The notes: generated by a model not told the origin, from the letters alone. A DNA stretch of 64,000 bases from Mesorhizobium sp. WSM4306 (GCF_007003975.1 NZ_VFTC01000003.1:1-64000), one strand, 5' to 3'. Positions 45,370-54,232 are shown, numbered from the stretch's first letter. Numbers and translations are program-made.

Positions 45370-45414
45370 GATTGCATTCATACTCTATAACTGATATAGA
45401 TTATGAACGCAATC
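45370..45414. promoter_or_regulatory. TetR operator-like palindrome between pump and regulator genes
   Basis: GATTGCATTCATA at 45370-45382 and TATGAACGCAATC at 45402-45414 match as inverted copies at 12 of 13 positions, with further inner symmetry (CTATA and TATAG). It occupies the middle of the 82-bp divergent gap, where it would cover both promoters. This is the expected site for the TetR protein at 45432. Confidence 0.7.
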
Positions 45415-45431
45415 AAAAAAGGAGACGAATG

Positions 45432-46010
45432 ATGCGTGTGACTCGCAGCCAAGCTGAGCAGAACCGGCAAACCGTGATCGATGTAGCGAGCCGGCTTTTT
45501 CGGGAGCGCGGATTCGATGGCATCGGCGTCAAGGATTTGATGGAGGGCGCCGGGCTGACCCAAGGCGGGTTCTACAAGCAGTTCGCGTCCAAGGACGACT
45601 TGGTCGCGCAGGCGTCCAGACGGGCATTGGAGAGCGCTGCGAACCGATGGTTGACGGCGGCCGCGGCGAGCCCTGAGGATCCGCTTGGCGCCGTGATCGA
45701 CTTCTATCTCAGCACGGGGCATCGCGAGGAAAAGATGGACGGCTGCCCGGTGGTTGCGCTTGGCTCGGATGCTGCCAGGCAAGGCGCCGAGGTGAAGGCA
45801 TCATTTGAGGCCGGCATCCGAGAATACCTCGAGATGCTGGGCTCATGGGTTGGCAAAGCCGGCGGCGAGGAGGCCGGCGGTAAGGCCATGGCCGTTCTCT
45901 CGACAATGGTCGGTGCGGTCGTCCTCTCGCGCGCCGTCAATGATCCCGACCTCGCGAAGGCTTTTCTGGGTGCGGCGTCCGATCAAGTTCGCGAAGCAGT
46001 CGCGGCTTGA
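45432..46010 (+). CDS. TetR-family regulator divergent from the RND pump
   Basis: 192 residues, start ATG at 45432 (an adjacent ATG at 45429 is possible) after AAGGAG. The helix-turn-helix is GIGVKDLMEGAGLTQGGFYKQFASK, the AcrR/TetR pattern found in repressors of efflux pumps. The C-terminal part includes the conserved DGCPVVALGSDAARQG stretch. It heads a plus-strand set with a KAS-II gene and a hydrolase gene. Confidence 0.9.
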   Translation: MRVTRSQAEQNRQTVIDVASRLFRERGFDGIGVKDLMEGAGLTQGGFYKQFASKDDLVAQASRRALESAANRWLTAAAASPEDPLGAVIDFYLSTGHREEKMDGCPVVALGSDAARQGAEVKASFEAGIREYLEMLGSWVGKAGGEEAGGKAMAVLSTMVGAVVLSRAVNDPDLAKAFLGAASDQVREAVAA

Positions 46011-46056
46011 AAGCCTCACGCAGCGCTGGCGACGCACCCAAGCGATAGGAGAATAG

Positions 46057-47334
46057 ATGCGACGAATCGTTGTTACGGGCATGGGAGCGGTCACGCCCCT
46101 TGCCGCACATGTGGAAGCATCCTGGTCGCGTCTGCTGGCCGGTCGCTCGGGCATCCGCAGTCTGCCGGACGATGTCGTGGGAGAGCTGCCGGCGAAGATC
46201 GGCGGCACGGTTCCTTCATTGGAAGTGGATCCCGAGGCCGGCTTCGATCCCAATACCGTCCTGGCGCTGAAGGACCAGCGCAAGGTGGATCGCTTCATTC
46301 TCTTCGCACTGGCGGCAGCGGAAGAGGCGATTGCCCAGGCGAACTGGAAGCCGGTCTCGGAAAATGACAGGGTCCGCACCGCAACAATCATCGCCTCGGG
46401 GATTGGGGGGTTCCCCGCCATAACCGAAGCGGTGCGAACGGTCGATCAGCGCGGTGTTCGACGTCTTTCACCGTTCACGGTGCCATCCTTCCTGGTCAAC
46501 CTGGCGGCAGGACACATTTCGATCCGTCACGGCTTCAAAGGTCCGCTCGGCGCGCCGGTGACGGCGTGCGCGGCCGGCATTCAAGCGATCGGCGACGCGG
46601 CTCGTATTATCCGCGCCAATGAAGCTGACATCGCGGTGTGCGGCGGAACCGAAGCATGCATGAATATCGTCAGCCTCAGTGGGTTTGCCGCGGCACGCTC
46701 TCTTTCGACCTCCTTCAATCACCGTCCTGATGAGGCCTCCCGCCCGTTCGACATGTCGCGCGACGGCTTCGTCATGGGCGAAGGCGCCGGCATTCTGGTC
46801 ATCGAAGAATTGAGCCACGCGCTTGCGCGCGGCGCCAAACCGCTCGCCGAACTGGTCGGCTACGGCACGACGGCGGACGCCCATCACGTCACTTCCGGTC
46901 CCGAAGACGGCGATGGCGCGCGTCGAGCCATGGAGATCGCGATTACCCAAGCCGGCATTTCGGCGCGCGAGATCAGCCACCTCAATGCGCATGCGACTTC
47001 CACGCCAGTCGGCGACCTGGGAGAAATCGCCGCGATCAAAAGCGTCTTCGGGGAAGATTACGGCATAGCGGTCAGCGGCACGAAGGCGGCCACCGGACAC
47101 CTGCTTGGAGCCGCCGGCGGGCTTGGCGCGATCTTCGCGATCCTGGCGCTCAGGGATCAGGTGGCACCGCCTACCCTCAATTTGAACACCCCTGATCCAG
47201 CGGGTGAAGGGATAGACTTCGTCGCAAACCGGGCCCGGCCAATGGAGATGGAGTACGCAATCTCCAACGGCTTTGGCTTCGGAGGCGTCAACGCCAGCGC
47301 GCTGTTCCGACGGTGGGATTGGCGCGCCGGTTGA
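46057..47334 (+). CDS. Beta-ketoacyl-ACP synthase II (FabF-like)
   Basis: 425 residues with AGGAG upstream. The Cys-His-His triad of condensing enzymes is intact: Cys171 in VTACAAGIQ, the histidine in NAHATSTPVGD, and the histidine in GTKAATGHLLGAAGG. It condenses malonyl-ACP with an acyl-ACP. No acyl carrier protein, malonyl transferase or reductase gene lies nearby, and it is positioned between a TetR gene and an alpha/beta hydrolase opposite an efflux pump. It is therefore probably an accessory paralogue, not the housekeeping FabF. Confidence 0.9.
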   Translation: MRRIVVTGMGAVTPLAAHVEASWSRLLAGRSGIRSLPDDVVGELPAKIGGTVPSLEVDPEAGFDPNTVLALKDQRKVDRFILFALAAAEEAIAQANWKPVSENDRVRTATIIASGIGGFPAITEAVRTVDQRGVRRLSPFTVPSFLVNLAAGHISIRHGFKGPLGAPVTACAAGIQAIGDAARIIRANEADIAVCGGTEACMNIVSLSGFAAARSLSTSFNHRPDEASRPFDMSRDGFVMGEGAGILVIEELSHALARGAKPLAELVGYGTTADAHHVTSGPEDGDGARRAMEIAITQAGISAREISHLNAHATSTPVGDLGEIAAIKSVFGEDYGIAVSGTKAATGHLLGAAGGLGAIFAILALRDQVAPPTLNLNTPDPAGEGIDFVANRARPMEMEYAISNGFGFGGVNASALFRRWDWRAG

Positions 47335-47383
47335 TTGAGAGCGCTTGCCTCATTTGCCGTCACAAACAAAGAAGAGATATGAA

Positions 47384-48232
47384 ATGCTAACGTCTACCAA
47401 ATCCCAGCCAAGCCTCTTGCAAATATCGGACGCGCTCAGTCTGCGTTATGAAAAGAGCGGAAATGGGCCGCCATTGATCCTTGTGCATACGATCCGCACA
47501 CAGCTTGAATATTTTCGCGGTTTGGCGCCGCTCCTCGCCAAGTCGTTTACGGTCTATGCCATCGATCTGCCTGGACACGGCCATTCGCCGATCGACCCGC
47601 TCGCGTCCTTCGATGAGCCGTATTTCAGGCAGAGCGTCATCGGCTTCATCGAGAAGCTCAACCTCACCGGCGTCACGCTTGTTGGCGAATCGATCGGGGG
47701 TGCGTTGGCTCTCACGGTCGCTGCCGCCATTCCGCGGCGGGTCGAGCGCGTCTTCGCCAGCAATCCTTACGACTACGAAACCCGTTATGGCGATGGCCTG
47801 CGACGTGGCAACTGGTTCGCGAACCTCATCATCGGAAGTTTGCAGATCCCAATTCTTGGTCCGTTCAATGCGTGGATGGAAAACCAGATGGTACTCGGCA
47901 AGATCATGGGTGGCGGATATCACGATCCGCGTAAACTGCCTTCCGAGCTTCTGGCCGAGTTCGGCCGGGTGGCGCAACGCCCTGGATATAAGCGCATCGC
48001 GCGCAAAGTGCTGGCAGGTTGGCGATCCTGGAGCGAGGCGCGGGACCAGTATCGGCACGTCTCAACGCCCGTAACGCTCATCTATGGCGACAGTGACTGG
48101 TCGCGCCCCAACGAAAGGGAGCGGACCAGGGCACTGCTCCCTGACGCGCGCATGTTCACTCTCAAGGATACCGGACACTTTTCAGCGGTGGAGAATCCAT
48201 TGGGACTGGCACGCATCATACTCGGGAGCTAG
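47384..48232 (+). CDS. Alpha/beta-hydrolase
   Basis: 282 residues from the ATG at 47384. The nucleophile elbow is GESIGG (Ser103), the acid is probably in YGDSDWSRP and the histidine in DTGHFSAVENP. The loop after strand beta-3 reads LILVHTIRTQLEYF, with a histidine where a HGG/HGx oxyanion motif is expected. It follows the KAS-II gene by 49 bp. An esterase, thioesterase or lactonase are all possible. Confidence 0.8.
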   Translation: MLTSTKSQPSLLQISDALSLRYEKSGNGPPLILVHTIRTQLEYFRGLAPLLAKSFTVYAIDLPGHGHSPIDPLASFDEPYFRQSVIGFIEKLNLTGVTLVGESIGGALALTVAAAIPRRVERVFASNPYDYETRYGDGLRRGNWFANLIIGSLQIPILGPFNAWMENQMVLGKIMGGGYHDPRKLPSELLAEFGRVAQRPGYKRIARKVLAGWRSWSEARDQYRHVSTPVTLIYGDSDWSRPNERERTRALLPDARMFTLKDTGHFSAVENPLGLARIILGS

Positions 48233-48516
48233 CTGCAGAATCTCAACCGCCTTATGACGGGAGATGGCGACGCCTAGGCTGGCCCAGCAGGCGACGCGGC
48301 GCGTACATGAGCTTTGCTGCATCATGAGATGCAAGACAATTCGAGTCCTCCGTTGTCATGTCTGGACCGTCGCGGCGACCTTCGCTGCCACGCCGGCGGT
48401 CCAACCCATGGCCGGATCCTGCCCGGCACCAGTCAGGTCGTTCAGTCCGGCGCGATACCGGGCCGGCCATGCTGGCTTTCAGTCAAGTGCGAAGGTCCGC
48501 TCAACGTCCGATATAA

Positions 48517-48770
48517 GGCGCAAACCTTCCGTTCGCGTCGTGGATAGCTGTCGGGTCAGACTCTCCCGTTACCCACCGATGTTTGAGGCACCGAGACAAG
48601 CCGATCACGCCCGGCACTGTAGAAAATATCGCATGCTCTCCGAGCGGGGGGAAAGGCGGTAGCGTTCTCCCGCTACCAAAATCTTCCTAAGGTATTGAAA
48701 TTACAAGGCAAAGGCAGCTAGATGGTAGCCCCCCGGCAGAAATTAATCAGTAATTTCAATGCCGAGCCAT
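48517..48770 (+). repeat. Dispersed about 250-bp element, copy B
   Basis: Second copy of the element at 2698-2950, same orientation, about 80% identical by eye and without large gaps. The GGTAGCG stem arm becomes GGTAGCGTTCTCCCGCTACC, keeping GGTAGCG with CGCTACC minus one change in the loop. It lies in the 729-bp gap 48233-48961 between the hydrolase and MFS genes; I see no gene in the remainder of that gap. Confidence 0.8.
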
Positions 48771-48961
48771 CGACTTACTTCTTCCACCAAGAGGATCGCC
48801 TGTGTGATATCGGGGGCTTCTGGCGGCCAGTCTCGCTTATCAGGCTTTCTGGAGTGGAGGCGGAGGGCGAACCGTGGTGTTCGTTGGCGAGAATTGGCGG
48901 CTTTTCGTCGGTCACGGCTGGTATTCCTTATTGCCTGAGCAGGTGAGGACGAAGGCGTTTT

Positions 48962-50248
48962 TTACGCGGTATCCCCTCTTGGCTCGGATACTGGAGGCCA
49001 GGACGCCGTTCCCGGCGGACGTTCTCGCATCAGCGCCGCCACCAGCGTGCCCGAGACAAAGGTCAGCGCCGCAATGCAGCCAATCGCCCATGCAAGACCG
49101 AACAGGTCGGAGATGATGCCCGCCGATAGCGCTCCGATGGCGTAGCCGAGATCGCGCCAGAAGCGATAGACGCTCAGCGAGCGGGCGCGCCAGGATGGGT
49201 GCGAAGCATCGGAGACTGCCGCGATCAGGCTCGGGTAGACCATGGCGGTGCCGAGCCCCAAAAGCAGGCTCGCCAGGAGCCACCAACCGAAATCGACGGT
49301 GAGAGCGGTGAGAAAGAGCGCAGCGGCCTGCACCCACATGCCCGCGACGATCAGCCCCTTGCGACCCCAGCGATCGCTGAGTGGCCCGGTAGCGATCTGC
49401 AGCACCCCCCAGACCGCCGGATAGACTGCTTTCAGTATACCAATGCGCTCGACGCCGAGACCGTGGGCCGCGAAGAAGAGCGGGAAAATTCCCCAGCTCA
49501 TGCCGTCGTTGAGATTGTTGACCAACCCGGCCTGTGAGGCCGCGAACAGGTTCCGGTCACACCAGCTGGTCAGTGCAAACACCTCCCGAAAACCGAGCTT
49601 TGATGCCTCTTTCGGATGGTTAGCCAGTTCCATTTGCACATGCTCGCGCGTATCTCGCACCAGCAGCACCGAAAGGAGGGAGCCAAAGACGGCATAGCCG
49701 ATCCCAAGATAGATAGGCACTGGACGCAGAGCATACTGGGCCGCGAGATAGCCGGTCAGGAAGGCGGTGACACCGACCGCGAGATATCCGGCGAATTCGT
49801 TGAGACCAACGGCGAGCCCACGCCCCTTTGGGCCGACGAGGTCGATCTTCATAAGGACGGTCATCGACCATGCAAAGCCTTGGCTGATGCCGAGCAAAGC
49901 ATTTGCGGCGATGATCCAATTCCAGCTTGGTGCCCAAATGATCATGAACGGCACGGGTAGCCCGAACAGCCAGCCGAGCACCAGTACGCGTTTGCGGCCC
50001 CACTTGTCGGCGAGTTGGCCTGAGACGAGGTTGGCGAACGCCTTCACCACACCGAAGCTGACGATAAAAGACACCACCAGCGTAGTCGAAGTGATGCCGA
50101 ACTCCTCCGAGCCGATCAGCGGCACGACGGTGCGCTCGATCCCGACCATGCCGCCGACAAAGGCATTTATCAGCACGAGCAGCGCGAACTGGCGCCAGTT
50201 TGCAGCGAGGCCAAGCGTGACGTTCGGGGCACCTGTCGCCGCTGTCAC
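48962..50248 (-). CDS. MFS transporter in the sulfide/persulfide module
   Basis: 428 residues from a GTG at 50248 that overlaps the preceding stop (GTGA). Twelve transmembrane segments are seen. The MFS loop motif appears twice, as GQLADKWGRKRVLVLGW and GPLSDRWGRKGLIVAGM. Coupled translation with the persulfide-dioxygenase-like gene suggests export or import of a sulfur compound. In BigR-type operons this place is usually taken by a TauE/SafE sulfite exporter. The substrate is inferred, not shown. Confidence 0.8.
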   Translation of the reverse strand: MTAATGAPNVTLGLAANWRQFALLVLINAFVGGMVGIERTVVPLIGSEEFGITSTTLVVSFIVSFGVVKAFANLVSGQLADKWGRKRVLVLGWLFGLPVPFMIIWAPSWNWIIAANALLGISQGFAWSMTVLMKIDLVGPKGRGLAVGLNEFAGYLAVGVTAFLTGYLAAQYALRPVPIYLGIGYAVFGSLLSVLLVRDTREHVQMELANHPKEASKLGFREVFALTSWCDRNLFAASQAGLVNNLNDGMSWGIFPLFFAAHGLGVERIGILKAVYPAVWGVLQIATGPLSDRWGRKGLIVAGMWVQAAALFLTALTVDFGWWLLASLLLGLGTAMVYPSLIAAVSDASHPSWRARSLSVYRFWRDLGYAIGALSAGIISDLFGLAWAIGCIAALTFVSGTLVAALMRERPPGTASWPPVSEPRGDTA

Positions 50249-50976
50249 GCGGCGGTTCCTGCGTTGATGGCGCGAGTGCGTGCGGCTTCCGGCGGTGGAG
50301 GCGGAATGTCCGCAGTCATCGCAGCGACGAATGCCGCCTCGTCCTCAATCCGGAACGCTTTGTTGAACCGACGCTCGAAGCCGATCGTCGACGTTGCCTT
50401 CCCACTCAGCGAGCGCCCGCAGACCGAGCCGGAGAAAGCGCCGGGCAGCACTTCGATGTGATCGGGTAATTCCTTCAGTCGCTGCACGCTCGAAAACAGT
50501 GCACGGGCCCCGTCCTCGGCGCTGGAGGCGAGTTCGGTGCGGCCGAGATCGCCCACCATCAGGGTATGGCCTGTCAGCACGAACCATGGCTCTGCGGCAC
50601 GGGTTCGGTCGGTGACCAGCAGCGACAGGTGTTCCGGCGTGTGGCCGGGTGTGTGAATAACCGTTGCCACCACATTGCCGAGTTCCAGTCCCTCGCCGTC
50701 TTTAACGGCGCGGAATGGAAAGTCGGCGCTCGCATTTTCGAAGAGCACATATTCGGCGCCGGCAGCCTCGGCAAGCGCCCGCCCCGTGGAGACGTGGTCG
50801 GCATGGATGTGCGTGTCGATCACGTAAAGGATTCGCATACCGGTTCTGTGGGCAGCCTCGAGATAGGGCGCGATGTCGCCGACCGGGTCGACCACTGCCG
50901 CGGAGGCCTTGCCGCCACAACCAAACAGGTAGGAAACGGCAACGGGGTCGGAGTGCAGGAATTGTCGAAGGATCAT
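50245..50976 (-). CDS. Metallo-beta-lactamase-fold hydrolase, persulfide dioxygenase-like
   Basis: 243 residues from the ATG at 50976 with GGAGAAG upstream; the in-frame extension upstream crosses the operator and is unlikely. Metal ligands are visible in THIHADH (55-61), HTPGHTPEH and VGDLGRTE. The order VDPVGDIAPYLEAA, IDTHIHADHVSTGRAL is that of ETHE1/Blh persulfide dioxygenases, which oxidise glutathione persulfide to sulfite. The neighbouring rhodaneses support this assignment. Confidence 0.8.
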   Translation of the reverse strand: MILRQFLHSDPVAVSYLFGCGGKASAAVVDPVGDIAPYLEAAHRTGMRILYVIDTHIHADHVSTGRALAEAAGAEYVLFENASADFPFRAVKDGEGLELGNVVATVIHTPGHTPEHLSLLVTDRTRAAEPWFVLTGHTLMVGDLGRTELASSAEDGARALFSSVQRLKELPDHIEVLPGAFSGSVCGRSLSGKATSTIGFERRFNKAFRIEDEAAFVAAMTADIPPPPPEAARTRAINAGTAA

Positions 50977-51052
50977 TTTGTCTTCTCCGATCGGCGCAGC
51001 AGCCTGTCCCGGCAGAGCGTGAGCCGACGCTTGACAGGGTAGCAGGAAGCTG

Positions 51053-51076
51053 TCATTCAATAATTCGATTGAATGA
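51053..51076. promoter_or_regulatory. Perfect palindromic operator in the sulfide-response module
   Basis: TCATTCAAT at 51053-51061 and ATTGAATGA at 51068-51076 are exact inverted copies separated by AATTCG. The site lies 77 bp upstream of the hydrolase start and 22 bp before the ArsR-type gene start, so one dimer could control both directions. AT-rich palindromes of this kind are bound by BigR/SqrR-type repressors. Confidence 0.7.
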
Positions 51077-51097
51077 TTTATCGTAAACGCGAAGCCG

Positions 51098-51763
51098 ATG
51101 TCAATCCGCAAACCGAAGCAAGCGCTCTATGAACAGTTCGCGATCGTCGCGAAGGCGCTCGGCCATCCGCAGCGGCTGGAACTGATCGAGCATCTGGCGC
51201 AGGGTACGCGCAGCGTTGACCTTCTGGCGACGAAGCTCGGCCTGCCGATCGCCAACGTCTCCCAGCACCTGCAGACGCTTCGCCGAGCCGGACTGGTGCA
51301 TGCCGAACGCGAAGGCAAGTTCGTGAATTATCGGCTTGCCGACAACACGGTGCTGTCGTTGTTCGCGTCGGTTCGATCTGTCGCTGAGCGCCACCTGGCC
51401 GAAGTCGACCGCATCGTGCGGGGCTATTTCGATGCTCGCGATGCCATGGAGCCGGTAACGCGGGAGGAACTGGCAACTCGGATGCGCGATGGGCTGGTGA
51501 CCGTGATCGACGTCCGCCCGGCGGACGAGTTCGCGCTCGGTCATGTGCCAGGTGCGATCAACGTGCCGCTCGCCTGTCTTCAAGAACGTCCACCGGAAAT
51601 CGACCCGGATCGCGAAGTCATTGCCTACTGCCGCGGACCTTGGTGCGTGATGTCTTTCGAAGCTGTCGCCGCGCTCCGAAAACGCGGGTTCCAGGCGCGG
51701 CGCTTGGAAGACGGGCTGCCGGAATGGAAAGCGGCGGGACTACCCGTGGAGGTCATGTTGTAG
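51098..51763 (+). CDS. ArsR-type regulator fused to a rhodanese domain
   Basis: 221 residues. Residues 10-100 form a winged helix (LGHPQRLELIEHLAQGTRSV, IANVSQHLQTLRRAGLV). Residues 120-218 form a rhodanese domain with the loop YCRGPWC (Cys178, Cys183). The protein contains only three cysteines (160, 178, 183), all in the rhodanese part. BigR/SqrR repressors sense persulfide by two cysteines in the winged helix itself, which are missing here, so sensing by persulfidation of the rhodanese loop is an attractive inference. Confidence 0.85.
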   Translation: MSIRKPKQALYEQFAIVAKALGHPQRLELIEHLAQGTRSVDLLATKLGLPIANVSQHLQTLRRAGLVHAEREGKFVNYRLADNTVLSLFASVRSVAERHLAEVDRIVRGYFDARDAMEPVTREELATRMRDGLVTVIDVRPADEFALGHVPGAINVPLACLQERPPEIDPDREVIAYCRGPWCVMSFEAVAALRKRGFQARRLEDGLPEWKAAGLPVEVML

Positions 51764-51780
51764 CAACGGTCGGGGCTGAG

Positions 51781-52179
51781 ATGACGGTCGATGAAATGCT
51801 CAGTGAGGCTCGTGCGATGCTGACACCACGTCTGTCGCCTACCGACGCCTACGCAGAGATGCAACGAGGGGCCGTAATCGTCGACATCCGTTACCTTGAG
51901 CAACGAGCCCGCGATGGCGAGATTCCCGACGCGGCCATTATCAGCCGCAACGAATTTGAGTGGCGCTGCGACCCAAGTGCTCCGTGGCGCCACGAGATGA
52001 TCAACAAGGATGATTACAAGCAGCGCATCATAGTGCTCTGCAACCAAGGCTATCAGTCGAGTTTTGCGGCAGCGAACCTCGTGCGCATTGGTCTAGGCAA
52101 TGTCACTGACGTCGAGGGCGGGATGCAACGTTGGCTGTTGGAAGGCCTCCCGGTCGTGCCGTTCGAAATGCACAAGTAG
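51781..52179 (+). CDS. Stand-alone rhodanese-domain protein
   Basis: 132 residues from the ATG at 51781; a longer frame upstream overlaps the regulator gene. The domain is complete: AYAEMQRGAVIVDIRYLEQR, NEFEWRCDPS, and the active-site loop LCNQGYQS with the catalytic cysteine. It follows the ArsR-rhodanese gene by 17 bp and would transfer or accept sulfane sulfur in the same pathway as the persulfide-dioxygenase-like protein. Confidence 0.85.
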   Translation: MTVDEMLSEARAMLTPRLSPTDAYAEMQRGAVIVDIRYLEQRARDGEIPDAAIISRNEFEWRCDPSAPWRHEMINKDDYKQRIIVLCNQGYQSSFAAANLVRIGLGNVTDVEGGMQRWLLEGLPVVPFEMHK

Positions 52180-52232
52180 CGTGCACTTTTGCCTGAAACC
52201 GATCAGTGAAAGGAACCGGCCTGATGGTTGGC

Positions 52233-52859
52233 CTATGGCTTTCGGGCAAGCAGCAAAGCGAGCTCCGGCTGCGGTCCATTGGGCGACCCGCTCAACTCTC
52301 CGACCAATCCGGCCTTTGCTAGAACAGAGAGTACGTCCGTCAGTGCCGGGAAGCGGTAAACGTCGCTCGGAAACGCCTGCTTTGCCTTTTCGTCGGCATT
52401 CGTGCGGAACACCAGCACCAGCCGCCCGCCGGGCCTCAACACCCGCGCGATCTCGCTAAAGGCACGCTGCAGTTCATCCCAGAAGTAGATGACGTGAACG
52501 CATAAAGCCTTGTCGAAGGTCGCGTCGGCAAACGGCAAGGCATCGACACCGCCGATGACCACCTCGACGCGCCGCGATCTTACGAGTTCCCGGTTCCGTT
52601 TGACGGCGATCTCGGCCATCAGCATAGATGGGTCAAGACCGACGACCCGCCCGCCTTGAGCCAATGAGGCAAGTGCCCCAAGACTGCGCCCATGGCCACA
52701 GCCGATATCGAGGACGCTTTCGCCGGATTCGATGGCTAAACTCGCAATCGCTCGCTGGTTTTCGCTCCATGTCTCATGCGCCATGATGAAGGCGATAAGA
52801 CGTCCTATCGGCCCTTTGGCAAGGCGCGCCTGCTCAGCGATGAAATGTGGTCTACGCAT
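52233..52859 (-). CDS. SAM-dependent methyltransferase (class I)
   Basis: 208 residues. The cofactor motifs are VLDIGCGHGRSLGALAS and VVGLDPSMLMAEIA, followed by LPFADATFDKALCVHVIYFW and EIARVLRPGGRLVLVFR, the UbiE/type 11 pattern. It converges with the rhodanese gene and lies after the AraC-type gene on the same strand. The substrate is not indicated by neighbours. Confidence 0.85.
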   Translation of the reverse strand: MRRPHFIAEQARLAKGPIGRLIAFIMAHETWSENQRAIASLAIESGESVLDIGCGHGRSLGALASLAQGGRVVGLDPSMLMAEIAVKRNRELVRSRRVEVVIGGVDALPFADATFDKALCVHVIYFWDELQRAFSEIARVLRPGGRLVLVFRTNADEKAKQAFPSDVYRFPALTDVLSVLAKAGLVGELSGSPNGPQPELALLLARKP

Positions 52860-52930
52860 TTTGCAAATGAGTCCTCAACGTGGTTCAATCCGAAGGAACC
52901 GAACGTTGCTCGTTGTCGACGGCGTCGGCT

Positions 52931-52950
52931 CGCCGATTTCAGAAATCGGC
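52931..52950 (-). terminator. Stem-loop directly after the AraC-type gene
   Basis: GCCGATTT at 52932-52939 pairs exactly with AAATCGGC at 52943-52950 around a three-base loop, abutting the stop codon of the minus-strand AraC-type gene. There is no T-run beyond it, so it is a weak terminator candidate or a processing stem between that gene and the methyltransferase gene. Confidence 0.4.
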
Positions 52951-54071
52951 TAGCCGATTCCGGAAGCCGAGTGACTGGTCCCGCGGTGTAACGGCGGGAT
53001 GCTCCCTGGAGAGGCAGCCGCTTTTGCGCGAAACGCCGTTGGTGTCAGTCCGGTTTCCTGCCTGAACGCGCGGTTGAATGGCCCGATGGACTGGAATCCT
53101 GCATCGAGCGCGATTGTCGATATCGGCACGCCGAACTGGTCGGGGTCCAGCAAGGCCTGTTTGGTATCTTGCAGACGCCACTGGTTCAGGAAGGCGCTGA
53201 AGTTCCGGTGACCCAATTGTCTGTTGATGACGCGCCGCAGCTTGTGATCGGGAATGCCTAACCGCACGGCCAGGACTGCGATCGACAGGCCTGGCTCACG
53301 ATAGACGCGCTCTTCCCGCATCAACCTGTCGAGACGCTTAGCAATCCTTGCTTCCTCTCCTGCCGGTACGACCATCGACTCGATGCTGCCTCGCCGCGCC
53401 TCAGATATCGGAGCGAAAAGATCAGATTCGACCTGCAGCAAGGTTCCGATGCCGGCTAGTCCCAAAGCGAGAAGGGCAGCGGCGGCGACCGGCGACAGAG
53501 CCTCGACGCGATATCCTGCCAGCTCCAGAATCTGCATGCCAATGACGGCTACCGCGTACAGCGCTGCCATCGCGAGGATCGGACCTCGCAAACCGCGGCG
53601 CGTTTCGACGAGATCATTGCGCCAACCGCCCCCTATGACGAAGAGAGCGTGGCCTGCCAGCGAGCCTGCGATCAGATTTTGCAGCAACCACAGGGGCTTC
53701 GATGCGCCTGGCGGCATCAAAGCCGCCGCTAGGCTAACTATGAGCAAGCCAGCCGCAGGCATAAGGCGGAGAGTGAAGGCGCGCCCCCGATCCTCGAATA
53801 ATTCCACTGCGAAGGCCCAGAGAAACCCCGCCCCCATCGCGGAGAATGCCCACACCGCCGGCCATAGCCAGGCCAGCGCCCCTGCCAGCAATGGCATTTG
53901 CGTCAAAGTGTGCGCTGCCGCGGCAAGACAAAACAGCAGGCCGGTGATCCGGACCGACGAAAGACGTCCACGACCGATGACGATAGCAAACCCCAGGAAT
54001 ACGCCGACGGCAGCACCCCTTGTCAGAACCTCGAGTAGTTTTGCATCGTCCATGCTGATGAAGTAGCACAT
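52950..54071 (-). CDS. Membrane-anchored AraC-family regulator
   Basis: About 373 residues from the ATG at 54071; an ATG at 54053 (MDDAKLL) is also possible. The N-terminal two thirds contain six or seven hydrophobic segments (GVFLGFAIVIG, ITGLLFCLAAAAHTL, LIVSLAAALMPPG, ILAMAALYAVAVIG). The C-terminus is an AraC double helix-turn-helix (LSIAVLAVRLGIPDHKLRRV, VPISTIALDAGFQSIGPFNR, FRQETGLTPTAFR). It is thus a one-component regulator anchored in the membrane. Signal and targets are unknown. Confidence 0.85.
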   Translation of the reverse strand: MCYFISMDDAKLLEVLTRGAAVGVFLGFAIVIGRGRLSSVRITGLLFCLAAAAHTLTQMPLLAGALAWLWPAVWAFSAMGAGFLWAFAVELFEDRGRAFTLRLMPAAGLLIVSLAAALMPPGASKPLWLLQNLIAGSLAGHALFVIGGGWRNDLVETRRGLRGPILAMAALYAVAVIGMQILELAGYRVEALSPVAAAALLALGLAGIGTLLQVESDLFAPISEARRGSIESMVVPAGEEARIAKRLDRLMREERVYREPGLSIAVLAVRLGIPDHKLRRVINRQLGHRNFSAFLNQWRLQDTKQALLDPDQFGVPISTIALDAGFQSIGPFNRAFRQETGLTPTAFRAKAAASPGSIPPLHRGTSHSASGIG

Positions 54072-54232
54072 CGCTGGCCACGCCGCCTCGACCAGGCATG
54101 TAGTTGGCCTAGGATCGGAACGGTGCGAGCACATACTGCCAGAAGCCGGCAATGAGTCAGTTTTGAAATTTCGTTGACAAAACTCGCGTTCGCTCGCTTT
54201 GCTACAGGGTTCTCTAATATACGGAGGCAGCG

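Noticed and set aside
54174-54202. Complete sigma-70 promoter before the DUF1059 gene
   Set aside because: A TTGACA hexamer is present but no convincing -10 box lies 16-18 bp downstream.
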